Position numbers and translations under genes: made by a program. From Candidatus Izemoplasma sp. (GTDB lineage Bacteria; Bacillota_I; Bacilli_A; Izemoplasmatales; Izemoplasmataceae), in contig SKFS01000057.1 of NCBI GenBank assembly GCA_007117885.1, positions 1 through 45,340 on the forward strand: DNA of 45,340 nucleotides. The letters run 5' to 3'. Of the stretch, positions 9,640-17,259 are shown piece after piece. The number at the start of each line of letters is the position of its first letter. Within the stretch, counting starts at the first letter, position 1. Below the pieces are notes generated by a model. The model was not told the origin of the DNA. It saw only the letters and a program-made list of their open reading frames with translations, and made no database searches.

Positions 9640-9668
9640 ATTTTAAACTGAACTCTCAATAATGTCAA
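9640..9668 (-). promoter_or_regulatory. Sigma-A promoter of hsp20-clpB
   Basis: On the minus strand: TTGACA (9663-9668), a 17-nt spacer and TAAAAT (9640-9645), immediately upstream of CIRCE. Confidence 0.88.
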
Positions 9669-9685
9669 GAGAGAAACACAAAAAA

Positions 9686-9706
9686 ATGCGATTTTTTAGA
9701 TCGCAT
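9686..9706 (-). terminator. Terminator of the ZIP transporter gene
   Basis: A 6-bp stem (9686-9691 with 9701-9706) and 9-nt loop has a T-run on the minus strand, 8 nt after the ZIP gene stop. It also separates that gene from the heat-shock promoter. Confidence 0.7.
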
Positions 9707-9713
9707 CTTTTTT

Positions 9714-10559
9714 TTAAAACCAAGCGGGTAAAATAAGTAAACTAAACGCCATGATCGCCATTCCAGCAAGTAACCCATAGATGACTTTATGGTGTTCACC
9801 GTATTTCTCTGCCGTCGGTAACAGTTCATCTAAGGCGATGTAAACCATAATTCCACCGACCCCAGCAAAAACAATTCCGAAGACGGCATCATTCATAAAG
9901 AACGTTAAAATAAAGAACGCAACAAGGGCCCCTACAGGTTCTGCAAGTCCAGATAAAAACGAGTAGATAAAGGCCTTGGATTTCGATCCGGTTGCATAAT
10001 AAATCGGTACACTGACTGCAACGCCTTCAGGAATATTATGGATGGCCACAGCAATGGCTACACTGATCCCTAAAACAGGGTTTTCAAGAGCCGCTAAAAA
10101 CGTTGCAATGCCTTCAGGGAAATTATGCAAGGTAATCGCTAAAGCTGTAAATACACCCATTCTCATTAATGCTTTTGACTTACGTTTTTCTTCTTCATCA
10201 CCATCATGCATGTCTTCAACATCACGAATCTCATGGGGATTAGCAACATCAGGGACTAAACGATCAATAATCGCCGTCAATAGAATCCCACCAAAAAAAG
10301 CAACGGTTGTAATCATATACGCAGTTTGCTCGGTGTAGATTTCCTCAAGCGCTTCGAGAGCTTCAGGAAATATTTCTACAAATGAAAGATAAATCATGAC
10401 GCCCGCTGAGAATCCGAGGGCGATGCTCAAAAAAGATTCGTTGGTCTTTTTTGTAAACACAGCAATGGCGCTGCCAATCCCGGTTGATAACCCGGCAAGG
10501 GTTGTTAAAAGGAACGCAAAAAGGATTTGGTTTGTTGTAAACTCATGGACTAAAAACAT
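9714..10559 (-). CDS. ZIP-family divalent metal transporter (ZupT-like)
   Basis: This 281-aa membrane protein imports Zn2+ and possibly Fe2+ or Mn2+ into the cytoplasm. The two metal-site helices are clear: ALAITLHNFPEGIATF (TM4) and AIAVAIHNIPEGVAVSVP (TM5), with histidines, glutamates and N/P in the ZupT arrangement, followed by SGLAEPVGAL. A charged loop rich in D, H and E (about residues 110-127) sits before TM4, as is usual for ZIP proteins. A GGAGG RBS precedes the ATG. It lies 54 nt after the GltS-type gene on the same strand. The metal is inferred from the family. Confidence 0.9.
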   Translation of the reverse strand: MFLVHEFTTNQILFAFLLTTLAGLSTGIGSAIAVFTKKTNESFLSIALGFSAGVMIYLSFVEIFPEALEALEEIYTEQTAYMITTVAFFGGILLTAIIDRLVPDVANPHEIRDVEDMHDGDEEEKRKSKALMRMGVFTALAITLHNFPEGIATFLAALENPVLGISVAIAVAIHNIPEGVAVSVPIYYATGSKSKAFIYSFLSGLAEPVGALVAFFILTFFMNDAVFGIVFAGVGGIMVYIALDELLPTAEKYGEHHKVIYGLLAGMAIMAFSLLILPAWF

Positions 10560-10612
10560 TGTTCTTCCTCCTGTTTAATAATCTAGCATAATAGAATAGC
10601 ATATTTTCCTGT

Positions 10613-12034
10613 TTAGCCAATCTCGGACGCATCTTTTTTCCCAAAATATAAAAGTCCCATTAAAATCCAGCCAATCATCACAAGCGTAACAAAGATTAAA
10701 ACCGGGATGGCACCAAAGTTAAAGATGAGTGGCACACTAATTGCGGTCATCACACCACCACCAACGAATGGCTCAAACAGTAATTGCTTATAACCAAAGG
10801 CTTCCAAAGCTCGGGTATCGCCTTTACTATCCACAATACGGATTAGCATTAAACCTGCCGCAGTCATCCCCATCGATTGGCCAAAGTCACCAATACCTCG
10901 CTCAAACCAATTTTTTGGAATCATTCGTCTTGCGAGGAATAAAAATGCTAAAACATTCCATAAAATACCTCCGAGTGCTAACGTTAAGAAAACCCATATG
11001 TTTGCCCCGATAACTTGTAATGAAAGTGTGGCAATCGCACTCACAACAAGAAAATCAAGCGCTAATCCTTGAACGCGGTTGATCATCTCTCGATCGACTA
11101 AATGATACTTGTCGTATTTGTCTAAAATGATTTGCAAAATAACGCCACCAATCATCGCTAAAGGAAACAATGGAATATAGCGCATAATTAATACACTTTC
11201 ATCGGCACCCCAAGTCATGTTTTCCACCCAAATTAAGAGCGTCAAAATAGCTTGACCAATCAAAATCGCAATCCCAATCATACCGATATGTAAAGCAAGG
11301 GGTTCAATCGATTGCGGTGAAACACTTAAATGACTACCAGGTTGACGTGCTTCAACATCAATAACACCACGGAGTTCAACTTCATCAAACGATGAAGGAT
11401 CTTTTAAGTAGTTCGTCTTGCCTTTTCGAACGCCCCAATTAATCAAAAACACCCCTATAACAACACCGCTTACAACACCAACGGTTGCCAGTCCTAACGC
11501 TAAATCAGCGCCTTCTTCAAATCCTAAATCGGCAAACGTGTCAGCGAGTCCAGCGGCCGTTCCATGGCCCCCTTCAAAGGCAATTTCAATCAAAGCCCCC
11601 GCCATCGGATTAATGCCAAAAACAGGACCTAGAAAAACTAAAACTAAAAGAATACCGACCACATACTGTCCCCAAGCAACCGTTTGTCCATACGAGACTT
11701 GGGGTCCTGCAGTCATCCAAATCTCTTTTATATTCGGTATCTTTTTTCCTAAAAACAAGCCAGCAAAAATAACACTAATCAACAAGCCGGGAATCGTCCG
11801 GAATACCGCGATAATATCTTCTGTAAAAACCCCAAACTCAAGCGTATTAAAGCCAAGGTTTAAGGCAATCCTCCCGATAACTTCAGGACCAAGTATCAAA
11901 AACAAGAACCCTGCAATCACCGAACTCGGCAAAAAGAACTTCGAAAAAAACCCGAACCGAATACGGATTAGTTTTGCCACGACAAGTCCAACACCAATAA
12001 GTAATATACTGAGTCCTACCGTTGTTGCTTGCAT
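10613..12034 (-). CDS. Sodium:glutamate symporter family (GltS/ESS) protein
   Basis: This approximately 473-aa polytopic membrane protein has about 11-13 hydrophobic segments in two inverted halves. The family motif FEGGHGTAAGLADTF is present in the first half, and GQSMGMTAAGLMLIRIVD is the equivalent re-entrant segment in the second; both match the GltS pattern. It should import glutamate or a related carboxylate with Na+. The start is ATG at 12034, with AGGAGG at 12041-12046; the longer frame to 12070 lacks a better RBS. It is longer than E. coli GltS (about 400 aa), with an extra central cytoplasmic loop, so the substrate may differ. Confidence 0.82.
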   Translation of the reverse strand: MQATTVGLSILLIGVGLVVAKLIRIRFGFFSKFFLPSSVIAGFLFLILGPEVIGRIALNLGFNTLEFGVFTEDIIAVFRTIPGLLISVIFAGLFLGKKIPNIKEIWMTAGPQVSYGQTVAWGQYVVGILLVLVFLGPVFGINPMAGALIEIAFEGGHGTAAGLADTFADLGFEEGADLALGLATVGVVSGVVIGVFLINWGVRKGKTNYLKDPSSFDEVELRGVIDVEARQPGSHLSVSPQSIEPLALHIGMIGIAILIGQAILTLLIWVENMTWGADESVLIMRYIPLFPLAMIGGVILQIILDKYDKYHLVDREMINRVQGLALDFLVVSAIATLSLQVIGANIWVFLTLALGGILWNVLAFLFLARRMIPKNWFERGIGDFGQSMGMTAAGLMLIRIVDSKGDTRALEAFGYKQLLFEPFVGGGVMTAISVPLIFNFGAIPVLIFVTLVMIGWILMGLLYFGKKDASEIG

Positions 12035-12086
12035 TGAATCCCTCCTATCGTATCGTGAATATTGTATCAAATATCGCCCTAAATAA

Positions 12087-12104
12087 AAAGCGCTTAAGCG
12101 CTTT
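12087..12104 (-). terminator. Terminator of the PII-fetAB operon
   Basis: A perfect 18-nt palindrome with a 7-bp stem (12087-12093 with 12098-12104) and TTAA loop is followed on the minus strand by TTTTTATTT. It overlaps the fetB stop codon. Confidence 0.85.
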
Positions 12105-12882
12105 AAATTAATTGTTTTTGATGATTGAAAAAGGTCCGGTAACCAAGTTGTAAAAAAAGATAGGTCGCTAAACTCACTCCACCAAGAATTCCTAACATAA
12201 TCCCGATTTGATAAAGAATCGCCATGTTCGGTGCAACGCCAGACAGTATTTGTCCCGTCATCATTCCTGGGAGGAAAATGATTCCCATACCTAACATACT
12301 ATTTAACGTTGGCATAATGGCTGCATCAAAGCTATCATTAATGATTTGGTTTGAAGCTTGTTTAGGTGTTGCACCTAAAATAAGTGACTCTTCAATCTCA
12401 TGTTTTTGATGATTGAATCGATTGAGCATGGTATGAATCCCTAAAGAAATTCCAGTCATACTATTCCCGATAATCATCCCTGTAATCGGCACGAAATACT
12501 GAGGATTATAATAAGGTTCCACACGGATGACGATGAGCAGAAAATACAACACGACAGGTAATGTGCCTAAGGTCATTGATAGAACAATCACTTTTTTTAT
12601 ACGATGACTTAACTTCCCTTTAAACTTCCTAAATAATGTCAAAATAGCAAAACCCACCATAATCAAGACAATAGCCAAGGTCACAAGGGGATGAGGTTGT
12701 TCAAAAACAAACGTCAAAATATAACCGACAGCGATTAGCTGAATCGTCATCCGAAGCGATGCAAAAATCAACTCCTTTTCTCGTTGAATCCCGCGACGCC
12801 TCAAGAAGAACAGTACAATCAAAACAAAAATATACGCCAAAGCAACTTGAAGGAAATTTAACTGAATAATCCCATCACTCAT
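12103..12882 (-). CDS. fetB: FetB-type ABC transporter permease (UPF0014)
   Basis: This 259-aa membrane protein has about seven hydrophobic segments. The UPF0014/FetB signature is GMIIGNSMTGISLG followed by ESLILGATPKQA and LPGMMTGQILSG. In E. coli, FetAB exports iron and protects against oxidative stress. The ATG at 12882 was chosen over one at 12915 because AAAGGAAG lies just upstream and the length then fits the family. It overlaps fetA by 8 nt. Here it ends an operon led by two PII-type proteins, so metabolic control of this exporter is plausible. Confidence 0.88.
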   Translation of the reverse strand: MSDGIIQLNFLQVALAYIFVLIVLFFLRRRGIQREKELIFASLRMTIQLIAVGYILTFVFEQPHPLVTLAIVLIMVGFAILTLFRKFKGKLSHRIKKVIVLSMTLGTLPVVLYFLLIVIRVEPYYNPQYFVPITGMIIGNSMTGISLGIHTMLNRFNHQKHEIEESLILGATPKQASNQIINDSFDAAIMPTLNSMLGMGIIFLPGMMTGQILSGVAPNMAILYQIGIMLGILGGVSLATYLFLQLGYRTFFNHQKQLI

Positions 12883-13513
12883 TGTTTTCACTTCCTTTAA
12901 GACACCCTTTTTCAATGGTTAAAACCGTGTCACCATAGTGGGCTGCTACGTGTTTAGAATGGGTAATCATGATTAAGGATTTCTGATGTTCTTTAACATA
13001 GTTCACCATCGCCTTAATCACAAACGCTTCTGTTTCATCATCGAGCGCACTTGACGGTTCATCGAGTAAAATTACTTGAGGGTCTAAAAGGATAATCCGC
13101 GCAATCGCTAATCGCTGTGCTTCCCCACCAGATAATCGTGAAGCATCTGTGGACAATGGTTTCGCTAAATTTACAAACGCTAAGGCTTGTTCTAAAGAAC
13201 TCTCATTGATTTCCTTTTGATGATAGTTTAAGCCTTTAACTAGATTATCACGAATTGTTTTAGGAAAAATAAACGGTTTTTGCGGCAGCATCACTACTTC
13301 TTTACGATAGGCCACACTATCGAGTGTCTCCAAGGGCTGTTGATAGTATTCAATCGTCCCTTCTGTAGGTGAAACTAGTTTACTCAATAAACGTAAAAAT
13401 GTGGTTTTTCCACCGCCACTTTCACCAACAATACACGTGATTTTCTTTGCTTCAATCTTTAAGCTATTTATCGTTAATACATCGTTATATTTTAGATTTC
13501 GAATCGTGTACAT
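12875..13513 (-). CDS. fetA: FetA-type ABC transporter ATP-binding protein
   Basis: This 212-aa ABC ATPase has Walker A GESGGGKTT (about 33-41), signature LSGGEAQRLA, Walker B VILLDEPSSALD and the switch histidine in MITHSKH. It pairs with the overlapping FetB permease. AGGAG lies 5 nt before the ATG. It stops with TGA, which supports the standard genetic code. Only 8 nt separate it from the upstream PII gene, so all four genes are one transcription unit. Confidence 0.9.
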   Translation of the reverse strand: MYTIRNLKYNDVLTINSLKIEAKKITCIVGESGGGKTTFLRLLSKLVSPTEGTIEYYQQPLETLDSVAYRKEVVMLPQKPFIFPKTIRDNLVKGLNYHQKEINESSLEQALAFVNLAKPLSTDASRLSGGEAQRLAIARIILLDPQVILLDEPSSALDDETEAFVIKAMVNYVKEHQKSLIMITHSKHVAAHYGDTVLTIEKGCLKGSENNE

Positions 13514-13521
13514 AAAAACTC

Positions 13522-13839
13522 CTAACCATCAATTTTAGTCAAACCAACAACATCCTCGACATCCAAAACAAAAATGATACCTTTACCAATTTCACCGATG
13601 TGCAATGCGTCTTGAATCCCTTTTTTTACTTTTTCAAGTTTATCGAGTTCAACGAGGGTAATCACCATTGCTTTCTCCGGCTCCAAAAGACCACTTAAAA
13701 AGGACTTTGTTTCGGCAGCACCGCTACCTTTACCATAAACAATCGTGCCCCCTTGTGCTCCTGAACGTTTCGATGCTTCAACCACTTCTCCGCCTTTAGA
13801 ACGCGGAGTTATCGTTATAATACATTGGTATTTTTTCAT
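13522..13839 (-). CDS. PII-family signalling protein (second of pair)
   Basis: This 105-aa protein has the PII (GlnB/GlnK) ferredoxin-like fold pattern: a T-loop region GAQGGTIVYGKGS (residues 28-40) and the C-terminal block IGEIGKGIIFVLDVEDVVGL (82-101), which corresponds to the B- and C-loops. Family members bind ATP/ADP and 2-oxoglutarate and control transporters or enzymes by direct contact. No uridylylation Tyr at the usual GlnB position is evident. The gene is sandwiched between another PII-like gene (ATGA-type junction at 13839) and fetA, suggesting FetAB as its target (inference). Confidence 0.82.
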   Translation of the reverse strand: MKKYQCIITITPRSKGGEVVEASKRSGAQGGTIVYGKGSGAAETKSFLSGLLEPEKAMVITLVELDKLEKVKKGIQDALHIGEIGKGIIFVLDVEDVVGLTKIDG

Positions 13840-14186
13840 TATTTTTCTCCTTTAACAAGCGTTTCTAACCACGTTTCCATACCTTCGATGGTATGAACTT
13901 TAAGTTCTACCATAATTCCCGTATTCTTTTTTGTTAACTGGCCGATTCGAGTGTAGACCTCTTTGACGTTATACAAACATTCACGCGGTACAACACTGAA
14001 TATCACATCCCGATCGGGATCGTAGGTTAAGCCTAACAACGCTTCAAACATCTCCGGATTTACTGTGCCTCTTCCTGTTAGTTGCATCGTAGCTAAAACA
14101 CCGTGCTTTTTTCCTTCACGGAGCATCTTTTTAGCATACCCTTTCTTCATGATTGTCATTAATAATGCGTACTTCATTGCATCCAT
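13839..14186 (-). CDS. PII-like protein (first of pair)
   Basis: This 115-aa protein starts the four-gene operon. It is a divergent PII-like protein: KKGYAKKMLREGKKHGVLATMQLTGRG resembles the first helix and T-loop of the family, and the strand order matches, but the ATP-site glycines are poorly conserved and the C-terminus is not canonical. It ends in a 1-nt overlap with the second PII gene, so the two may form a heteromer. The RBS is GGTGG. The start could also be the ATG three codons later. Confidence 0.65.
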   Translation of the reverse strand: MDAMKYALLMTIMKKGYAKKMLREGKKHGVLATMQLTGRGTVNPEMFEALLGLTYDPDRDVIFSVVPRECLYNVKEVYTRIGQLTKKNTGIMVELKVHTIEGMETWLETLVKGEK

Positions 14187-14250
14187 ACTTCACCCACCTT
14201 TTCATGGTCTCTTCATTATACCATGCCAAGAAAGTCTTAATAAAGAAAAA

Positions 14251-14269
14251 AAAGGGCTTGCGCCCCTTT
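14251..14269 (-). terminator. Terminator of the PAP2-led gene group
   Basis: A 6-bp stem (14251-14256 with 14264-14269) is followed by eight T on the minus strand, just after the PAP2 gene stop. Confidence 0.8.
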
Positions 14270-14272
14270 AAA

Positions 14273-15142
14273 CTAAAACTTAAATCTCGTAAAGAAATAC
14301 GGATAAAGACCAAATCCAACAAAAGCAACCGTGAAGTAACGGAGGAAATCAAGCACATTTTTTAGCGTTCCATCGCTTGCAAACACACTGAAAAAAGCGC
14401 CTAATCCCATTAAAACTGCGAGTAGGATTATCATGCCTAATAGATAGCGAAGCAGCTTCTTCGGCCAAGAAATCTCTAAAGTGAACGAAACAAATCTTTT
14501 CTCAAAAACGACCGCAGCTATAAGACCCACTAAAATACCGTAACCTCTAAAAAAATCATTTCCTGTCACAAAGAATGTAAAGGGTAAAAATAACACAATC
14601 AACACCGCGTAAAAACGGTGAAGCGCTCTTTGTTGATTGCGATACCTGTTAAAAAAGTAATACACGAAGCCGACGGTTAAAAATCCTAAAGCGCCACCAA
14701 CAAGAACATCTTCTAAGTAGTGAACACCTAAGTACATCCGACTAAACATCATTAAAACGGTCACAACAATAGCTAAAATTAAAACGCTTTTTCGTCGAAG
14801 GTAAAAAGCAAAAGCCGCAAAAAAACTTGCCGCACCTTGGGTATGCCCACTCGGCATTGAGTGTCCTGTTGCCGTTCCTGGACGTTTATTTTCTACAAGG
14901 TTTGACTCTTCAAAAGGTCGCGGTGCCTCAAAGAAATCTTTAGCTAGATTGTTAAAGGCAAACGTAACCCCTAACGTCACACCAACAAATTCTCCTAAAC
15001 GCTTATTGATCAACCAGTAGACGAGTGCCAACACTGCAATATAGAAATACTCTTCTCCTAAAAAAGAAACGGCTTGAAAAAATACATCCACTAACCAAAA
15101 ACGATCGAGTTCTTGAAGCCATAAAATCAAATCTAAAGACAT
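14273..15142 (-). CDS. PAP2-family membrane phosphatase
   Basis: This 289-aa integral membrane protein has the three PAP2 catalytic motifs: K-x6-RP in AKDFFEAPRPF, PSGH in HSMPSGHTQGA, and SR-x5-H-x3-D in SRMYLGVHYLEDVL. The family dephosphorylates phosphatidate, undecaprenyl pyrophosphate or similar lipid phosphates on the outer face of the membrane. An additional hydrophobic C-terminal region of about 110 residues extends past the core, as in larger PAP2 proteins. It follows the SDR gene with one base between, so it is co-transcribed with it. Substrate unknown. Confidence 0.88.
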   Translation of the reverse strand: MSLDLILWLQELDRFWLVDVFFQAVSFLGEEYFYIAVLALVYWLINKRLGEFVGVTLGVTFAFNNLAKDFFEAPRPFEESNLVENKRPGTATGHSMPSGHTQGAASFFAAFAFYLRRKSVLILAIVVTVLMMFSRMYLGVHYLEDVLVGGALGFLTVGFVYYFFNRYRNQQRALHRFYAVLIVLFLPFTFFVTGNDFFRGYGILVGLIAAVVFEKRFVSFTLEISWPKKLLRYLLGMIILLAVLMGLGAFFSVFASDGTLKNVLDFLRYFTVAFVGFGLYPYFFTRFKF

Positions 15143-15143
15143 A

Positions 15144-15908
15144 TTATTGATCCTCTCTGTTTGCCATTATTTTATAAAACTTCCTTGTTTGTATTTTAAC
15201 ATATAAAGTAAAAAACCAAGGCGCTAACTTAAAACCATACTTAAACAACTTGGAAGGATAGATTCTTTTTTGATCTCGTTTGATACCGTTAATTATTGAC
15301 TTAGCAACATGATCACTTGTCTGCACTGGCCAAGGCATCGTTTCTTGATTAGCCCGATCAAAAAACGCGGTTTTTGTGGCAACGGGAAAAACTGTTTGAT
15401 AGACTTCTTGCTTAGGTGATTCTAAGCGAATCGCGTCCATAAACCCACGTAGTGAAGCCTTTGTAGCACTGTAAAGTGCATACCCAGGCATCGATAAAAA
15501 ACTCACAGCACTCGCGACCACAATAAAGTTAAACCCTTCTTTAGCGAAACATTCCTTCATTTTCGTGACGCTATAAATAACACTAAAAGTATTAAGTTTA
15601 AAAATAGACTCAATATGCTTGTAGTCACTACCCTCTAAAAACTCATAATACGTAAAACCCGCATTTGCGATAAATGCGTCGACTCTCTCATACTTAGCCA
15701 TAGCATAATCAAACAATGCATCGATGGCTTTTTGATCAGCTAAATCAAAGTTTTTCTTTGTTAATAAAGGGTGTTCAAGCGCCATTGACTCCGCACGTCT
15801 TGATACAGCTAAAACCTGTGTTTCTTCCGCGAGAAGACGGTTTACAATATCCCGACCTATTCCCGTTGAAGCACCCGTAACAATCATCACTTTTCCCTTT
15901 AAATTCAT
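15144..15908 (-). CDS. Short-chain dehydrogenase/reductase (SDR)
   Basis: This 254-aa protein has the classical SDR Rossmann motif TGASTGIG (about residues 11-18), NAG (83-85), a catalytic serine in VVASAVSF, and YSATK with the catalytic Tyr and Lys. The Arg after the second strand (SRRAE) suggests NADP(H). The C-terminal tail WFFTLYVKIQTRKF is hydrophobic and basic and may touch the membrane, as in 3-ketosphinganine-reductase-like SDRs, which would suit its PAP2 neighbour (inference). The RBS is GGAGG. Substrate unknown. Confidence 0.87.
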   Translation of the reverse strand: MNLKGKVMIVTGASTGIGRDIVNRLLAEETQVLAVSRRAESMALEHPLLTKKNFDLADQKAIDALFDYAMAKYERVDAFIANAGFTYYEFLEGSDYKHIESIFKLNTFSVIYSVTKMKECFAKEGFNFIVVASAVSFLSMPGYALYSATKASLRGFMDAIRLESPKQEVYQTVFPVATKTAFFDRANQETMPWPVQTSDHVAKSIINGIKRDQKRIYPSKLFKYGFKLAPWFFTLYVKIQTRKFYKIMANREDQ

Positions 15909-15919
15909 GGTTTATCCTC

Positions 15920-16633
15920 CTAATCTATTTCAAGAAAACGTAAGATATGTTCAATAGTTTGTGTCATTTGAGTTTCCTTTGAAATTGTCGGGTCACCGTC
16001 GCCACGTTGTGCACCATAGTGGGCAAAGTTTGCATGATTTCCCCCTTCAATCTCAATGAATACGGTATCGTCTGGAAGGAGAACTCTAGTTTCTTGAAAC
16101 TGATCCCAATTGAGTATTTCATCATTCGAAGCAGTGATCGACAAGACCTTGAATGGCCCCTCACTTAAATCTTCCGAACTTGCGGGATAAGAAGCAATGA
16201 GAATCAATGCCTCTAGCCGTGCATCAGCAACAAAACTAAGCGTTGCACCCCCTAAAGAATGTCCCATTGCCACCCAGGGCAAATCACTTGGATAATCGCG
16301 ATAGATTGCCTCTATCGCATGACGGTTTAAAATCGCTAAATTCAATGGCATCCTTGGGATGAAAACTCTCACTCCAGCTTCTCGTAATCCTTCTAAAAAC
16401 ACTAAATATGCTTCAGTTTGAACTAAGCCCCCTTGATAAAATACTAAGTTCATTACCGCTTCATCCGGTTCCATAACAATCAGTGATCCCACCCTTTGGG
16501 TATGGGGCTGATCAAGCACCTGTAAAGCTAAAGGTTCTGCGCGATATGTCAAGGCTAAAACCATCGCTAGCCCGATTAGCGATAGAATAAAAAACCCAAT
16601 GATTATCCTGAACGCCCACCGCAGTACTTTCAT
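15920..16633 (-). CDS. Membrane-anchored alpha/beta hydrolase
   Basis: This approximately 237-aa protein has an N-terminal transmembrane or uncleaved signal segment (residues 5-28) and a short alpha/beta-hydrolase domain. The nucleophile elbow is GHSLGGA, an acid lies in ITASNDEI, and the histidine is in EGGNHANF. It probably acts on an ester outside the membrane. I chose the ATG at 16633, 8 nt after GGAAAG; a GTG at 16642 that overlaps the previous stop is the alternative. It sits between the SDR and the acetyltransferase in one run of genes. Substrate unknown. Confidence 0.75.
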   Translation of the reverse strand: MKVLRWAFRIIIGFFILSLIGLAMVLALTYRAEPLALQVLDQPHTQRVGSLIVMEPDEAVMNLVFYQGGLVQTEAYLVFLEGLREAGVRVFIPRMPLNLAILNRHAIEAIYRDYPSDLPWVAMGHSLGGATLSFVADARLEALILIASYPASSEDLSEGPFKVLSITASNDEILNWDQFQETRVLLPDDTVFIEIEGGNHANFAHYGAQRGDGDPTISKETQMTQTIEHILRFLEID

Positions 16634-16638
16634 TGTGA

Positions 16639-17190
16639 TCACTTTCCTTTCGGTCTTTCAACAAGACGTTTAGCCATATAGATATCCGGCTTATTAAAGC
16701 CGTTCGCATCGGGTAAAACACCGACGATGCGATAACCGATCTTTTGATAAAACTCATACGGATGCTGAGCATAGTTTTCGATTTTTTCAATCGCAGCAAA
16801 GGGATTTTCAAATAAATCGACTTGAGATAGCGACGTTTTAAAGTGCTCATCATCCGTACCTAAAAACATGACAATCCCGCCACGTTCACGAACTTGATTT
16901 TCAACTTGTTCCATTAGTAACGAGCCGACTTTCTGAAACTGATACGTTTGATACACCGCAAGAGGGTGAAGCTCCCAACCGGTGATGCCGTACCGTGGTT
17001 TCGCACCAACGACTCCGATAATTCGATTTTCCTTACGGTAAACCAAAACAATACCTTGCTCTTTTGTTAAGTCAATCGCTTCCTCAAGTGCCGTGTCGTC
17101 ATCGGCATAACTCCATGGGAACGTCACTTGCAAAAGATCTGCGACCGCCTTAAGTGATTCATGGTCATGTTTATCCAACGCCTCAATCAT
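16639..17190 (-). CDS. GNAT acetyltransferase resembling aminoglycoside 6'-N-acetyltransferase AAC(6')-Ii
   Basis: This 183-aa GNAT-fold enzyme uses acetyl-CoA. From memory of the chromosomal AAC(6')-Ii enzyme of Enterococcus faecium, shared blocks are RYGITGWELHPLAV, RGGIVMFLGTDDEH, TSLSQ-DLF, HPYEFYQKIGYRIVGV and LPDANGFNKPDIYMAK, in the same order and spacing. The total length also agrees. It should acetylate the 6'-amino group of aminoglycosides such as tobramycin or kanamycin, though the native substrate of such chromosomal enzymes is uncertain. GGAGT precedes the ATG. An ANT(6)-like gene lies 69 nt upstream on the same strand. Confidence 0.85.
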   Translation of the reverse strand: MIEALDKHDHESLKAVADLLQVTFPWSYADDDTALEEAIDLTKEQGIVLVYRKENRIIGVVGAKPRYGITGWELHPLAVYQTYQFQKVGSLLMEQVENQVRERGGIVMFLGTDDEHFKTSLSQVDLFENPFAAIEKIENYAQHPYEFYQKIGYRIVGVLPDANGFNKPDIYMAKRLVERPKGK

Positions 17191-17259
17191 ACTCCAACCC
17201 CCATCTATTCATTCACCTTAATTATAGTGCATGTAACACTCTCAACCCTAAGAATTCAC

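Noticed and set aside
12087-12104. 18-nt perfect palindrome as a protein binding site
   Set aside because: It abuts the fetB stop and has a T-run on the minus strand, so a terminator explains it.
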